The notes under the pieces: model-generated
Databases searched by the model: none
Told to the model about the DNA's origin: nothing
The model's input: the letters and a program-made list of their open reading frames with translations, nothing else
Program-made: the position numbers and the translations under genes
Source: Breviolum minutum Mf 1.05b.01
Lineage: Eukaryota > Sar > Dinophyceae > Suessiales > Symbiodiniaceae
Direction of reading: 5' to 3'
Assembly: GCA_000507305.1 (NCBI GenBank)
Contig: DF241678.1
Location: 3,992 to 67,991 of the forward strand
Length of the DNA: 64,000 nucleotides
Shown: piece after piece, positions 38,201 through 47,853 of the stretch
Layout of the letters: each line of letters opens with the position of its first letter
Position numbering within the stretch: the first letter of the stretch is position 1

Positions 38201-38714
38201 GCACTTTGCAATATACATTCACTTTGCATGATGCACTTTGGGCTCTTTGCTGATTGCAAAGTATCTTTGCAATTGTCTCGAAGCTGCGAAGCCCCCAGGA
38301 GATGCATGTGGTCCGGCGTCGTGAGCACGTTCCGATGCTATCCATGCTGCGAGATGGTCAGGTGTGGAGGGTTTGGGGTTAGGATGTTGACCAGATTCTA
38401 CCATGGCAAGTATTCAGAATTGTTTATTCAAACTCCTCCTTTTTTGCAGTCATTTCCCCGAAATAAAAGAAAACAACATGATTTGATATTTCTCCATGAT
38501 GGACATGTGAGATCTACTGATACCTCTGTGAGAATTGATTTACACTTATACATATATATATATATATAGGTTATAAGTATTTTATTTGAGATGCAACATC
38601 ATCAGCAACGCTTCAAACAGCCGCCAGGCGTTGGCCGCCCGCTACCTGAGCGATAGCATTGGTCCCAGCTTTGCCCGACAGCTGATGAATCAAGTCCAGC
38701 AAAATGAAAAGTGA
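26180..38714 (+). CDS. Pentatricopeptide-repeat (PPR) protein, multi-exon
   Basis: Exons: 26180-26242, 27051-27086, 27708-27812, 28013-28049, 28484-28532, 29199-29276, 29867-29907, 30309-30439, 30641-30756, 30952-31074, 31483-31534, 32213-32242, 33881-33941, 35485-35561, 36368-36458, 37480-37557 (uncertain), 38299-38361 and 38628-38714. The product is an array of about ten P-type PPR motifs (35 residues): [77 protein letters not shown] proteins bind organellar RNA base by base and guide its editing, cutting or stability; dinoflagellates encode many. I see no DYW, SMR or other catalytic tail, and a short unrecognised tail ends [11 protein letters not shown]. One or two short exons are missing around 32.3-33.8 kb and 34-35.4 kb, where the phase and repeat length do not close. 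The ATG at 26180 is the simplest start, though the frame is open further upstream. Donors are a mix of GT, GC and GA. Confidence 0.8.
26851..26872. repeat. Poly-T tract
   Basis: Run of about 22 T in a PPR intron. Confidence 0.9.
27051..27086 (+). CDS. PPR gene, 36-nt exon
   Basis: Encodes [12 protein letters not shown], phase 0 both ends, between TTTGGAG and GTGCCT. It completes [16 protein letters not shown] of one PPR. Confidence 0.68.
27708..27812 (+). CDS. PPR gene, exon of exactly one repeat
   Basis: 105 nt, 35 codons: [20 protein letters not shown] then [15 protein letters not shown], a textbook PPR. Acceptor TGGAG; donor GC at 27813. Confidence 0.85.
28013..28049 (+). CDS. PPR gene, 37-nt exon
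   Basis: Encodes [12 protein letters not shown] plus one base, starting exactly 35 residues after the preceding PN..TYN. GC donor at 28050. Confidence 0.7.
28484..28532 (+). CDS. PPR gene, 49-nt exon
   Basis: Completes [16 protein letters not shown] with phase 2 on both sides. Acceptor CTCCAG; donor GT. Confidence 0.72.
29199..29276 (+). CDS. PPR gene, exon [16 protein letters not shown]
   Basis: Joined after LDLLR it reads [20 protein letters not shown] then CGHAT; ISAC falls exactly 35 residues after the preceding CIS. Donor GT at 29277. Confidence 0.7.
29709..29810. mobile_element. 102-bp inverted-repeat element with 6-bp target duplication
   Basis: The ends TGGTGTTTCCAAAAATA and (reverse complement) TGGGTGTTTCCAAAAATA are inverted repeats that continue into GGGTACCCC. 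It is flanked by AATATA at 29703-29708 and 29811-29816. Its translated frames ([20 protein letters not shown]) match words I recall from many Symbiodiniaceae gene models, where this repeat is mis-annotated as protein. No transposase, so non-autonomous. It sits in a PPR intron. Confidence 0.8.
29867..29907 (+). CDS. PPR gene, 41-nt exon
   Basis: Completes [14 protein letters not shown] with a GT donor before and a GA donor (29908) after. Confidence 0.7.
30309..30439 (+). CDS. PPR gene, exon [20 protein letters not shown]
   Basis: Encodes [37 protein letters not shown] and EALHGA. Donor GC at 30440. The frame remains open past it to 30495, so the donor is chosen by repeat register. Confidence 0.78.
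30641..30756 (+). CDS. PPR gene, exon [20 protein letters not shown]
   Basis: Encodes [20 protein letters not shown] and [18 protein letters not shown]; follows HGA of the previous exon to give AAITSV. Donor GT at 30757. Confidence 0.72.
30952..31074 (+). CDS. PPR gene, exon [20 protein letters not shown]
   Basis: Encodes [20 protein letters not shown] and [22 protein letters not shown] donor at 31075, inside the open frame that runs to a TAG at 31098. Confidence 0.75.
31483..31534 (+). CDS. PPR gene, 52-nt exon
   Basis: Completes [24 protein letters not shown] before, GT donor after. Confidence 0.72.
32213..32242 (+). CDS. PPR gene, 30-nt micro-exon
   Basis: Encodes [10 protein letters not shown], the second-helix pattern expected after SAGQ; phase 0 both ends. 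A longer version beginning at 32198 is possible. Confidence 0.5.
32544..32572. repeat. TGACRTC-type motif, copy 2 of 3
   Basis: GTAACGTCAGGTGACATCAT followed by CCCACAAC, the most diverged of the three copies; intronic in the PPR gene. Confidence 0.4.
33622..33682. repeat. 32-bp imperfect tandem duplication
   Basis: GAAAAACATCAACGTGTGTG and its continuation GTGGCCAGGG repeat at 33654 with one substitution. Intronic. Confidence 0.85.
33797..33834. mobile_element. Repeat remnant (SMAMLVYKG frame)
   Basis: CATGTGGAATTTCCATGGCT followed by ATGCTAGTTTACAAGG. The frame SMAMLVYKG resembles SMAMLVYQR, a word I recall from repeat-derived Symbiodiniaceae gene models. Assignment from memory only. Confidence 0.35.
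33881..33941 (+). CDS. PPR gene, exon [20 protein letters not shown]
   Basis: Encodes [20 protein letters not shown], a near-consensus PPR start, after TGGGAG with GT donor at 33942. Its entry phase does not match the 32213-32242 exon, so a short exon is missing between them. Confidence 0.8.
35485..35561 (+). CDS. PPR gene, exon [20 protein letters not shown]
   Basis: Encodes [20 protein letters not shown] then IEALN; donor GC at 35562. With the next exon it reads [18 protein letters not shown]. An acceptor at 35450 giving [12 protein letters not shown] upstream is an alternative. Confidence 0.68.
35678..35779. repeat. (CCAT)n microsatellite
   Basis: About 25 perfect ATCC units immediately after the exon-like open frame; intronic. 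Confidence 0.97.
36167..36211. repeat. ACAC-rich simple sequence
   Basis: ACACACGCACACGCACACAT-type degenerate dinucleotide tract in a PPR intron, followed by ACATC/AATCA words to about 36290. Confidence 0.8.
36368..36458 (+). CDS. PPR gene, exon [20 protein letters not shown]
   Basis: Encodes [20 protein letters not shown] then [12 protein letters not shown] donor at 36459. The entry phase matches the exon ending at 35561. Confidence 0.78.
37480..37557 (+). CDS. PPR gene, uncertain exon (GC-rich patch)
   Basis: Very GC-rich patch after TTCGAG; in the phase-0 frame [20 protein letters not shown] then SCERGQ. It may instead extend to 37622 (GT donor at 37623). It fits the gene in phase with both neighbours but departs from PPR consensus; other frames are open too. 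Confidence 0.4.
37944..38017. mobile_element. Truncated TACTGTTGATGG-family element
   Basis: Shares CTACCTTTCCCTCAACTGGT, GAGTTGATCCCGGATTT and GGTTGCCATC with the element at 41873-42004; the left end is not recognisable. It lies in a PPR intron. Confidence 0.65.
38299..38361 (+). CDS. PPR gene, 63-nt exon
   Basis: Encodes [20 protein letters not shown] then Q, phase 0 both ends, between CCCCAG and GTGTGG. No family is recognised in this tail segment. Confidence 0.6.
38628..38714 (+). CDS. PPR gene, terminal exon
   Basis: Begins after [27 protein letters not shown] then NQVQQNEK and TGA at 38712-38714. In phase with the previous exon. The frame is also open back to 38592. Confidence 0.65.
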   Translation, partial: ALAARYLSDSIGPSFARQLMNQVQQNEK

Positions 38715-39637
38715 AGATGCATTGGGTACCTGGGAGACTGGATATCTTGTTGAGTTGTAGGAATTTTGTAAGCAAACTTTTCTCTGGAGATGTGTACTGG
38801 GGGCGTTTTTCTGAAGCTCCTGGAAAAAAACACAACCATCCTCCCCCAAAAATCAACCCCATTATCAACCCTGGAACTCTGCATGGTACTCTTCACAGCA
38901 TGGGGTAAACAAAAGAACAAGTCACCATCCCTACCCGCCGAAAACTAACATGACAATGGGAAAATAACCAAATTTGAAGATGTATTACCCATTAAAAATG
39001 GCGATTTTTCCCCAGTCAGGTTAGTTTTCCGGGGTGTCTTCTCAAAAAGATCATCATCTCATCATCCTGGCAGAACCTGGCAAGTGGTAGCTTCGACTTC
39101 AGAACACCTCTTCGGCCGGGTTTGGCAGCACTGTTGTATGCAGGTGTGACGACAAGGGGTTGAGTTGGTCGTCATATCCGTGGAGGGGCTTATGGAGGTT
39201 GGTATTGAACACAACTGGTTTTAGTTGAAATAGGTGCACATTTTTTTCCCTGAGATTGATGGAGGAGAATGATAAGAATGACATACATTTCTTTGGTTAT
39301 TATTTGGTTCTTCATCAGATGCCAAATAATCCAGATTAGCCATGATTTGACAGACGTGGCGGCCTCGCCATGTATCAACGGGTTTAGGATTGGAGACTAC
39401 AGCATTCCTATTAGTGGACAATTCATCCGGCGACCCAGTTTGGTTCATGGGATGCTTACCACATCAACTGATTAGCTGGCTTTTGTCCACCAGCCGTGTT
39501 TCCATGAGGATTTCATAGTTTTTGTTTTGGTGCAAGGAGGCATCTAGAAGACCCTCCTATAGTCTAAAGAAAGTGGCTGGAGAATCCCCTGCTGCTAGAT
39601 GAGTGTCCTAATTATGACATTGGGAATTTGCACTTTT

Positions 39638-39660
39638 CATTGCTATGTTAGTTTCCTGGG
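39638..39660. mobile_element. Fragment of TTAGTTTC-ended repeat
   Basis: CATTGCTATGTTAGTTTCCT matches one end of the 42521-42640 family in inverted orientation; no partner end is found. Confidence 0.35.
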
Positions 39661-40927
39661 ATGGTAGATTTCCCAATTTTTATGAACCTTTTGTGAGAAC
39701 AAAAAGGAGGTCGTTTTTTGTATCACAGATGTTTTTCAAGGTTGCCATCCCAGTCGCATTTTTTGTTCGTTCCGAAAAGGAGCCATCATCATGATGGGCG
39801 GCCTGGAATTCTTTCGGCAAGGTGATCTTCCTGAGGACTCCAATGGGGTGAGGAATGTGGATGTGGTGGCTTGAGTCATCATCCACAAAGGGTATGATCC
39901 AAATGAATTCCAGCATGTCAGTTAGAGTTGAATGAACCTCCACGAATCATATGATTCATTACATATTTGCAGGAGTGTTCTGCTCAGGATGTATATAGGT
40001 ATATACCCAATCTTCGACATTTTTGGGTGATTCTGAACATGTAAGCTACAACAAAAAGCCATTGGAATAAGAGGTCTTGCAATGCGAAAGCTGTCCTAAC
40101 AACTGGTCGATCGGATATCTTCCATTGACAATGGTAACTCAAGGCCTTGAACTTGATCCATCGCAGATAGATGTTCAACCCCAAACCGAAGGAAGCTCTG
40201 GATGTTTCCTTCATGTTTTCCCACGAACAGGAACTCTGGATCATCTTTGTGGTTTTCTTCATAGCCTCCGGCCCCATGGCTACAACACATCTGGCAAGGT
40301 GTTGCGCTTGCATGTGCTTGCAGTCAAGAAGAGACCTCAAAGAAACGCCAGTGCACCGTGGATTTTAATCATTGCCCCCCTGGAAACAGAGCTTTAAATC
40401 ACCCTTGCATCGAGCTTGGTCCTTAAGATGCTGTGAATTCGACTCAATCGACCGAGGTTTGCCTTTAGGCTTTGTGCTGGTGGGTTTGCATGGACAATGT
40501 ATTTTGGAGTGCCCGCCACTCCTTGTTTCCTTGGTCAATCTTTTGCCCTTCGCATCAGGACAGGGGGTCAAGAAAAGTGAGAATTAGGGAAAAGGAAGTG
40601 AAGGGAAGGGTAGTTAGAGGATTCTTGAATATGTAGTAGGGTCAAAGAGTTTACATTTTCATCCTTTGGGGACTTGCAGTGGAAGGTTGGGGTATTATTT
40701 GATTGCAACTAGATGGATCAGCAAAACAGAAAAGGGATTTGAGAGGGATGATGCGCATGATGTTAGGGACATTTCAGTGGCTGATCACACTCCTGTCCAC
40801 ATTTTCAAACTTGCAAATTATGATCATTACTTGTCAGATGAACATGACAGAGCTGTACAAGTCCCTGACTCCAAGTCGACGTCCATCGTGAGGAGTCTTG
40901 TGTAGCTTCAGCTGGGGCATAGAGAAC

Positions 40928-40991
40928 ATGGTCGCCTACGACATGCTGAAGGCTGCGTTTGCTACAACAGATATAGAATCGAAATGTCTGG
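40928..40991 (+). CDS. Possible first exon of an unknown gene
   Basis: ATG in an AACATGG context opens MVAYDMLKAAFATTDIESKC followed by L, then a perfect GTAAGT donor at 40992. No further exon could be attached. Some resemblance to PPR helices is not enough to assign it. Confidence 0.35.
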
Positions 40992-41086
40992 GTAAGTCGA
41001 ATTGTTTGGCATAGCCCCCCCCCCCCCCGAAACGAAGGTTGTTGTATCTGTCATTCAACTTTTCATTTTTACGTTGAATAGCACTG

Positions 41087-41144
41087 CTGTTGTTGCTGCT
41101 GCTGTTCTCGCTGCTGCTGGTGGTGGTGGTGGTGGTCGTGTGGT
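41087..41144. repeat. (TGC)n/(TGG)n trinucleotide tract
   Basis: TGTTGTTGCTGCTGCTG then GGTGGTGGTGGT; open in several frames because of the repeat. Confidence 0.85.
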
Positions 41145-41872
41145 GCGGATGGTTTTTCCAAGCATTTGTTCCTCCTCTCCATGACGATATTGAACGATGC
41201 TAGAATGTACTGGCAAAATCTGACAAAGCTGATCATGTATTGGATACAACATCCAATGAAAGAGCAGTGGCGATATCTAGGGAGAAAGTGCCAAGCTGGT
41301 TCAGATAAATCGATTGAAGACCCTGGTTTCTCACAGCCAATCTTGTGGGGGCCAAACATGCGAAAAATTCAGAGATGGTGTTTCAGTTGATGGGCATCAT
41401 TGACATGAAAAATATCTATCGTTTCAAGGTATCCAAGTCAAGGTCTAGTGATGTTTGAATCGGTTCAGAGCAGATTGGGGATCATGGATCCATTGCAGGT
41501 TTGTTGGAAATTCCAACCTTCCGAAGGGAGGTTGGATTGAAATTAAAACAAGAAGTACTACAGCTACTACAGTTCAGAGTTCTATCTTATGATCATTCCG
41601 TTGAGTTAGTTACATTGGCCTGTCATGCCAATGTCACCACTTCCGACCAATCTAACATGGATGAACTCTGACGGCGACAGGTGGTGACACTTCACTTTTT
41701 GTCTGCCTTGTTGTTTCGCAGCAGTCGTTCGGTGAAGTTGGCCTCTTGGCTTCGTGAATCTTTCTGGAAAGAAAACAAATCACTGCCTCACGTGTGTGAG
41801 ACCACCCACTATTGAGAGTTGAAGAGTCAATATCATTATATAGATCCACATATTTTCGAATAAGAAGATGTG

Positions 41873-42004
41873 GTACTGTTGATGGTTCAGAAATTCCAAA
41901 CAACCACCTGGGATGTTTTTGAAAATTTGTAAAAAATGGGATTTCAACTACCTTTCCCTCAACTGGTGAGTTGATCCCGGATTTCTGGTTGCCATCAACA
42001 GTAT
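41873..42004. mobile_element. 132-bp inverted-repeat element, TACTGTTGATGG family
   Basis: Left end GTACTGTTGATGG, then TCAGAAATTCC; right end reverse complement ATACTGTTGATGGCAACCAG then AAATCC. Internal sequence is shared with 37944-38017. No coding capacity. Confidence 0.72.
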
Positions 42005-42520
42005 CTTCTTCCTCGCCTTTGAAAACAGCTTTGCCTCGAAAGTTCGGAGCTGTTGTTCGTCTTACCGTCGGTGAAGGTATGCTCGGCATTGTCGTCCTTG
42101 GTGCTGGCGACACTGCTGCTACTGCAGCTGTTTTTGGAGGATCGTCCCCACAGGCCCTGGTTTTGTTTTTTTTTTGTTGGTGGTGAGGGTTTGATACATT
42201 TTGTATCTAGCTTGAGCAATTTCAAAAACGGTATCTTATGTACATATGTTTTTTTTGTGTATACATAAATGATAATTATATGCTTGCTTACATACATTTT
42301 TCGTAGGTGAGGTTTTCAATAGATTTTGATGATTTGTGCAGTTAATCATAGTCTTCCAAGCAATGTGGTTGTTTAGCTGGGAATGTTGAATGCAAGAGCT
42401 AAGCTTTGAGTAGGATGCGTTTTCTAGTTTTCTATAGATTTCAGCTGGATGGATTTCTTCTAAGTCTCCTTTTGAATGGTTCGGATTTATTTGTCTGCAC
42501 TGCATTCGCTTTGACTGTTA

Positions 42521-42640
42521 CCCTTCCTGAAACTAACAGTTCGCACCTGAAAACGGATGCTTGGAAGACGATCGTTTCCTTTTGGCGCCTGGCTTATTTT
42601 TAGGGGCAAAACGGCAAACCCTTAGTTTCAGGGAGGGGTT
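42521..42640. mobile_element. 120-bp inverted-repeat element (LPETN frame)
   Basis: Left end CCCTTCCTGAAACTAA and right end TTAGTTTCAGGGAGGGG are inverted repeats. The frame TLPETN followed by SFWRLAYF is a decayed form of words (LPETN...AYF) I recall as very common in Symbiodiniaceae repeat-derived gene models. Non-coding element. Confidence 0.65.
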
Positions 42641-44072
42641 TTATACCATCATAGAGCCGACCAAAAATGGATGATCGGAATACTACCCTCCTGGGAACTA
42701 ACTAACCCAGAGTTTCCTTTTCCCGTTTGGTGGGATATGTGATCTCTACCCGTACGAGGGTAGTTTCACCCATGACCAACGATTCCTGATCCCTTTGGAT
42801 CGAGCCAGACCCATGAACTGAAGAGATTCTATGGGGATTTGCTATGAGTAAAAGAACACCCCGACCTTAGAAGTTATTTGTATGACAATATTTTTTAGAA
42901 TGTTTGTCAATCAACTGCCAACTGAGATGATCTTAGGTGCGGAAAAGAATTATCATGCAAATGGCTCAAAATCGGTGACCCCCCCAAAATTATTCCTCGA
43001 ACACTCATTGAAAAATTACTGCACCTTGAATGGTTGGTCACAAGCTGAAGTCATAACTACATTCCGTTTCCATCAAAATTAGTATTTTTCTTGGAGTAGC
43101 TTCCATACTTCACCATGGCAAATGGATGGTGCATCATGCTTTTTTCTCTATCCCTTTACCGGAAACTCCCTTAGTATTGTGGTAATACCTTTCAACCTTG
43201 ACGTTTCACTGGACCTGATAGGTTGCGTTGGCAAGAGGGGATCGTCTTGTATTCAGCTTCTTGGTGTTACTGTTAAAGGGGATATAAACAAGTTGTTAAA
43301 TGGCTGAGGGTGGTGGAAAAACGAGAAATAAACGTGGTGTTTTTGCTTCTGTCGATTTAAGCGCAGAGACAGGGTTGACCTGAACATGATTGAGTATTAC
43401 AAAGTATGATCGACGTATGACATGTTTTTAAGAATATATACATAGTTATCATAACCTACATTCATATATATAGATATACATCTATATCTACATCTACATA
43501 TGTATATATATATATATGTATATCATCTTTAGGACCCAAGTTCTTGACTTGAAAGTCAGTGGCGGCCACATCTTTTTTACCCTTTCGAAGGCATGTAGCT
43601 CATAGATATTTCGCCATCTGCCGTTTCGCCTTCGTCCGCCAAATTGCACCTCGGATTGAGGTTTTAATGCTGATATTCCCTTTTGTCATTAGTCACGAAG
43701 ACAAAATGACCCTTGGTTGCAAGCGATACGCACGTCTGTGTTCTTTCAACGTTGGCCTGTTTTTGGCACTTTTGGAAGGGCTCTTCCCAGGTGGCTTGAG
43801 AGAGTGAATTTTACACTTCTGACTTGTCTACAAAAAGTTAGAGTGACAGTTTGGGGTAACAAATTTCACCCCCAAGAAAGGGTCTGGAGTCTGGAGGATT
43901 CTTTTGATTTTGGGGGATTGAGCAGGAATTTCCAGGATGTTCGGTCGAAACCGTCTTCATTTTGATAACGGGATCCCTATAAGCATTCCATGCTGGCATC
44001 TGGGGTTGGGGGGCGTGACCCAAGGAAGAACTCAGATTCATGAGCTTTCTAGAAGCAGCCAATACACCAGCA

Positions 44073-44109
44073 CACTTCCTGAAGCTAACATAACACCTGA
44101 AGCCTGAAA
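44073..44109. mobile_element. Fragment of the LPETN-frame element
   Basis: ACTTCCTGAAGCTAACATAA followed by CACCTGAAGCC matches one end of the 42521-42640 element; the rest is missing. Confidence 0.4.
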
Positions 44110-44596
44110 CCAATGGGATTGGAAGACTACAGACGCTTCATGCACAACGTCGCAGGTGCTACTTGGGCTGTTTTTTTGTTTTGAGGTCTGTTAATAGTGA
44201 CCATCAGAAAGTCATTGATGGATCCCGATGGTCGCTGAGGCACAGCGGACTTTCTGGAGCTTTATCGATACGAAAGCAGGAGGGTTTCTTAGCGGTGCAA
44301 ACTGGGAGTAGGCACTTGAGCTATCGAGGGAATTGCAAGATATTCTTTGTTTATATTTTCAAGACTACACAACCACTTAACAATTTTTTTTTTGTTATTT
44401 AGGATGATACAATTTCCCCAGTAGACGTATAAAGCGGAAGGCACTTCTCAAGTTTTGCCTGTGGTGAGTTTCTGCGTGCATGTGGTGAAGCACCAAATCT
44501 TGTGCTTACGATGAAATCGTCTACATCCATGGAGAAATAGCAGATCCGTCATGATTTGTAGAGTACAACTAGATATGTCAATGCTTTTTTGCAGCT

Positions 44597-44884
44597 ATGA
44601 ATCACTCAACGATGCATCTTGGTGGAACACGGGTCCATCTCTCCTCGAACATCTTCGCAGGAAGTGAGCTGTTGGAAGACCCAAGGGCTCGTCGACTTAA
44701 TGGGTATCTTGGCGGTTGCTTTGCGCCCCACTTGGATAATCCCAGGTTGGTTTCGGTAACTGACCGCTTAGTAATTGGTGTTTTCACCCACTTATGTCGG
44801 GTAGATATTCGTGAGTTTGGGTTTGACATCATGAAAACGTTTAGAGATCTCGCCCAGAAGGCCGAAAATTGGGAAGGTTTTTGA
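44597..44884 (+). CDS. Orphan 95-codon open frame
   Basis: Starts at ATG three bases after TTTTTTTGCAG and encodes HLGGTRVHLSSNIFAGSELL, later GGCFAPHLDNPRLVSVTDRL. Composition looks more protein-like than its neighbours, but no family is recognised and no exon partner is found. The minus frame (44602-44832) is also open, so chance is possible. Confidence 0.3.
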   Translation: MNHSTMHLGGTRVHLSSNIFAGSELLEDPRARRLNGYLGGCFAPHLDNPRLVSVTDRLVIGVFTHLCRVDIREFGFDIMKTFRDLAQKAENWEGF

Positions 44885-46826
44885 GTGGCAAAATGCCCTA
44901 AAGGTAATCATCATATTCCTTAGTTTCACTTGAAAAGCCCTTGAATGATTTCACGTCCAGCGTCCAGCTCTTTCCAGTGGGTTGTAAAGGTTGGATTTGC
45001 TGGAATTTCCAGTCTCGCGCGTACTACAGCCGGCCTTAGAAGTTTTCACAGCCTGAAAAAAATAGAGTTTTGCAAGACATGGGAAGATGATTCACTTTCT
45101 TTTTTGGGCTTCCATTTTTTCTTTGGGTGTTTTTGCGGGTATTCCTGGTGAATCATCATTTTTGGAGCCATGGAAATTCCATGGCGAAGCCGAGATTGTA
45201 TTCCTGAGGGGCCCGGGGCAGTTCCAAGGAACCCCAAATGACCAGCTCCCCAAATAGATGTGACGTGACCCTTCCAGTCTGATGGCTCAGGAACCACGTC
45301 GGCACCTTGCCTGCAAAGTCAACATTGAATCCAACGTTGAATCCAAAACACCCCGGTTTCCTCCCAAGGTTTTTTTTCAAACATGGTCTCAATTTTTAAA
45401 CATAATCCTGATGAACATGAGCAAATTGATGATTTTTGGGTGGGTGTCTCTTTGGCTTGTATGAATCCCATACTCAGACATACTCTTTTCGGACATCTTG
45501 AGGATCATTTCCCAATAAAGACTCTGATGAAATGAGCCATGAATCCAAGAATCAAGATGTTTTTGCCCAGAACATCAGGGATTTCCGGCCAAGCCTTTTA
45601 TCAAAAAATATGTGCTTTAACAATGCTCGGCATAGTTCAACCAATGGGTTAATCTAGCTTCATTCGAAGATGTTTCATATTCCTTACCCTTATTTTCACA
45701 AGTACATCCACTAGACCACGAGCGAGGCCGCCAACGAAGCAGAGCCGACCAGTCAGGTGGTTTTTTTTGTCCTTTCCGAGCCAGTGGCATGGTGGGAGAT
45801 GTCGATATGAAAGGTTTAAGTTGTTTATTTTTTGTCCTTTTTGCGTTTTACTTGATTTTAAAGTTGTGGTTAGTATATTCGTTGGTTGGGATAGATGATA
45901 GCCTTGAGAGAGATTCAATATGGATACGAAAACATGCTACATTGGAACGTATACGTGCTGTGAAACCTAGTCAATTTTTAGTATTCATGTTGAATCAATG
46001 TGGCTAGTACCCTAATCCAACTTTCAAGAAGTACCTTTGTAAATGGGTCCCCTACAATCAGGCTACATATTCCAACAAAGGAGAACCCTATGTAACTGGT
46101 GTCTCCCTGCAGCATTTCGACAACTCCGACAGCATCCAGGTGGTGCTCAAGCAGAAGTTGCTAAGGCCACGAGAGTGTCGATGATGTCAGCCCGGAGATA
46201 TCCAAAAGTATCCCCCAAAAGATCAATACTCAGAATTCTACATATGTGTATACAGACTATGTATATATATATATATACATAGTAGATATGTATACTCTGA
46301 TGATACCTTGCAATGGTTTGTCTACAACCAACGTCACTGTCATCTACTTGAGGCAGCTCGGTCTAAAGTAGCACTATTTCACCTCATGGCTGATGGAATA
46401 AGTTACCTGAGGTTGGACCCATTCACCGCACATTGCTTACATGCGGCTTTTTGCAACCTGCCCGGGCATTAGGTCCCAAAACAGAAATGAATTTGTTCGG
46501 TTGAATAGTGCAATTCCAGACTCCACCACAAAAAAAACCTGTTTTTTAAGTACCATCACATCCACTGGTCCGATTTGTCTCTTGTATTTTGTTGTGGCAA
46601 ATATACAGAAGCGCGGACGCTTTGGAGTATTTGGTCAATTCAGCCCAAGTTTGCTTGGTGGTCGGAACTGATGCATCCAGATCCTGGAGTGTATCGTCAT
46701 TTCCAAGTTCCTATTATACACTCAACAACAACCAGCTAACCACCATGCCAAACCTTTAGTTGATCAACCTCCTCGTTAACTGTGGCCTTGGTCAGTTTGT
46801 ACACCAACAGCACTGGAGAAGCTGAC

Positions 46827-46928
46827 CTGGTTGATCATCTGCCTCTGCATTTCGGGGTGAAAATCGGTGTTGGTGCCACCTTCTTTGAGGATTTCGTCTA
46901 AAAAGGGCCAAGTTGAGTGTTCAACTCC
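46827..46928 (-). CDS. Exon of an unknown gene on the minus strand
   Basis: Reading the minus strand, a pyrimidine run and CACAG precede 34 codons: GVEHSTWPFLDEILKEGGTN then TDFHPEMQRQMINQ, ending at GTCAGC. Clean acceptor, donor, phase 0 length and amino-acid composition make this the best antisense exon in the window. The family is not recognised. A possible partner patch on the same strand is near 46610-46680 (TTKQTWAELTKYSKASALL). Confidence 0.55.
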
Positions 46929-47853
46929 CTGTGAAAAAAAAGGGAAACCACCAATCCGAAAAAAACAAAAAAAATCCACATGACATTTCGGCCTGAATGA
47001 GAATTCGACCTGGAAAATGTGAAGAACCAAAATTGCCACATGCCACAAGCCGCGGGACAGGCAGCTAAAGGAAGTTTCTGACAAGGCACGTCAGCATGAT
47101 TTCAGATTCATTGGTGGAGGTTGGTCAACAGCTACGAACCTCAACAATCATACAAGTGAGATTGTTTGTGTGCATTGATGCCCCATTGATACCCTAGGGC
47201 AGGGTAATGGTTTTTGGTAATGGATCTGTACGTCCTTGACCAGTGGCAATACCCATGGCTTCCTATGAATGGTTCGTATCCCATCTAGCAGATGGACGTG
47301 CATGAGGGAAAAGGACAGCATCAACAAGCCCTTTTGGTATGCTTGAAAGCAAGGGTTCATGGACCCAGAAATAAGGAATTCACCATTTGGAATAGATTTG
47401 GAATATCAAAATCACTCATTTGATCTTGTCCAATCATACTTTTGAACCGTAGCAACCACTTAGAAGTTTCAACTGAAATTATTTTGTTGTTCCATAATTG
47501 AAGGGTGTTCTCACACATTCAAAAAACACACATTTGAAGATTGAAGATGTATGATTTCCTGATTTCCTCCATTTTTTTCCATGATTTCAAAGGACACTTC
47601 CATCATTTCTGCGAAAAAAACCCAGCTGGACTCCAGGCTGGGAAGGTCTACGAAATGAGCCCAGATGAGAGGCCCGTTTCGTCGGATTTTTTTTTCTTCG
47701 GGACCCGTTGTTGGAGGCAATGACCCCGAAAACCACGGGTAAAAATACGATAAAAAGGAGGAATGTTCCTGAAATGGGGAGGGTTTTTCTTTTAAACATC
47801 ATTTCTGGGATGAATCATGATATGAACATTTAGATGGTAAGTAAGCTTGTTTA

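Noticed and set aside
41652..42113. 153-codon minus-strand frame
   Set aside because: Most of it crosses the inverted-repeat element 41873-42004. Only the part beyond 42004 looks coding and is noted as a finding.
47511..47720. Minus-strand frame with FVDLPSLESSWVFFAEMM
   Set aside because: Both strands are open, there is no splice context, and no family is recognised.
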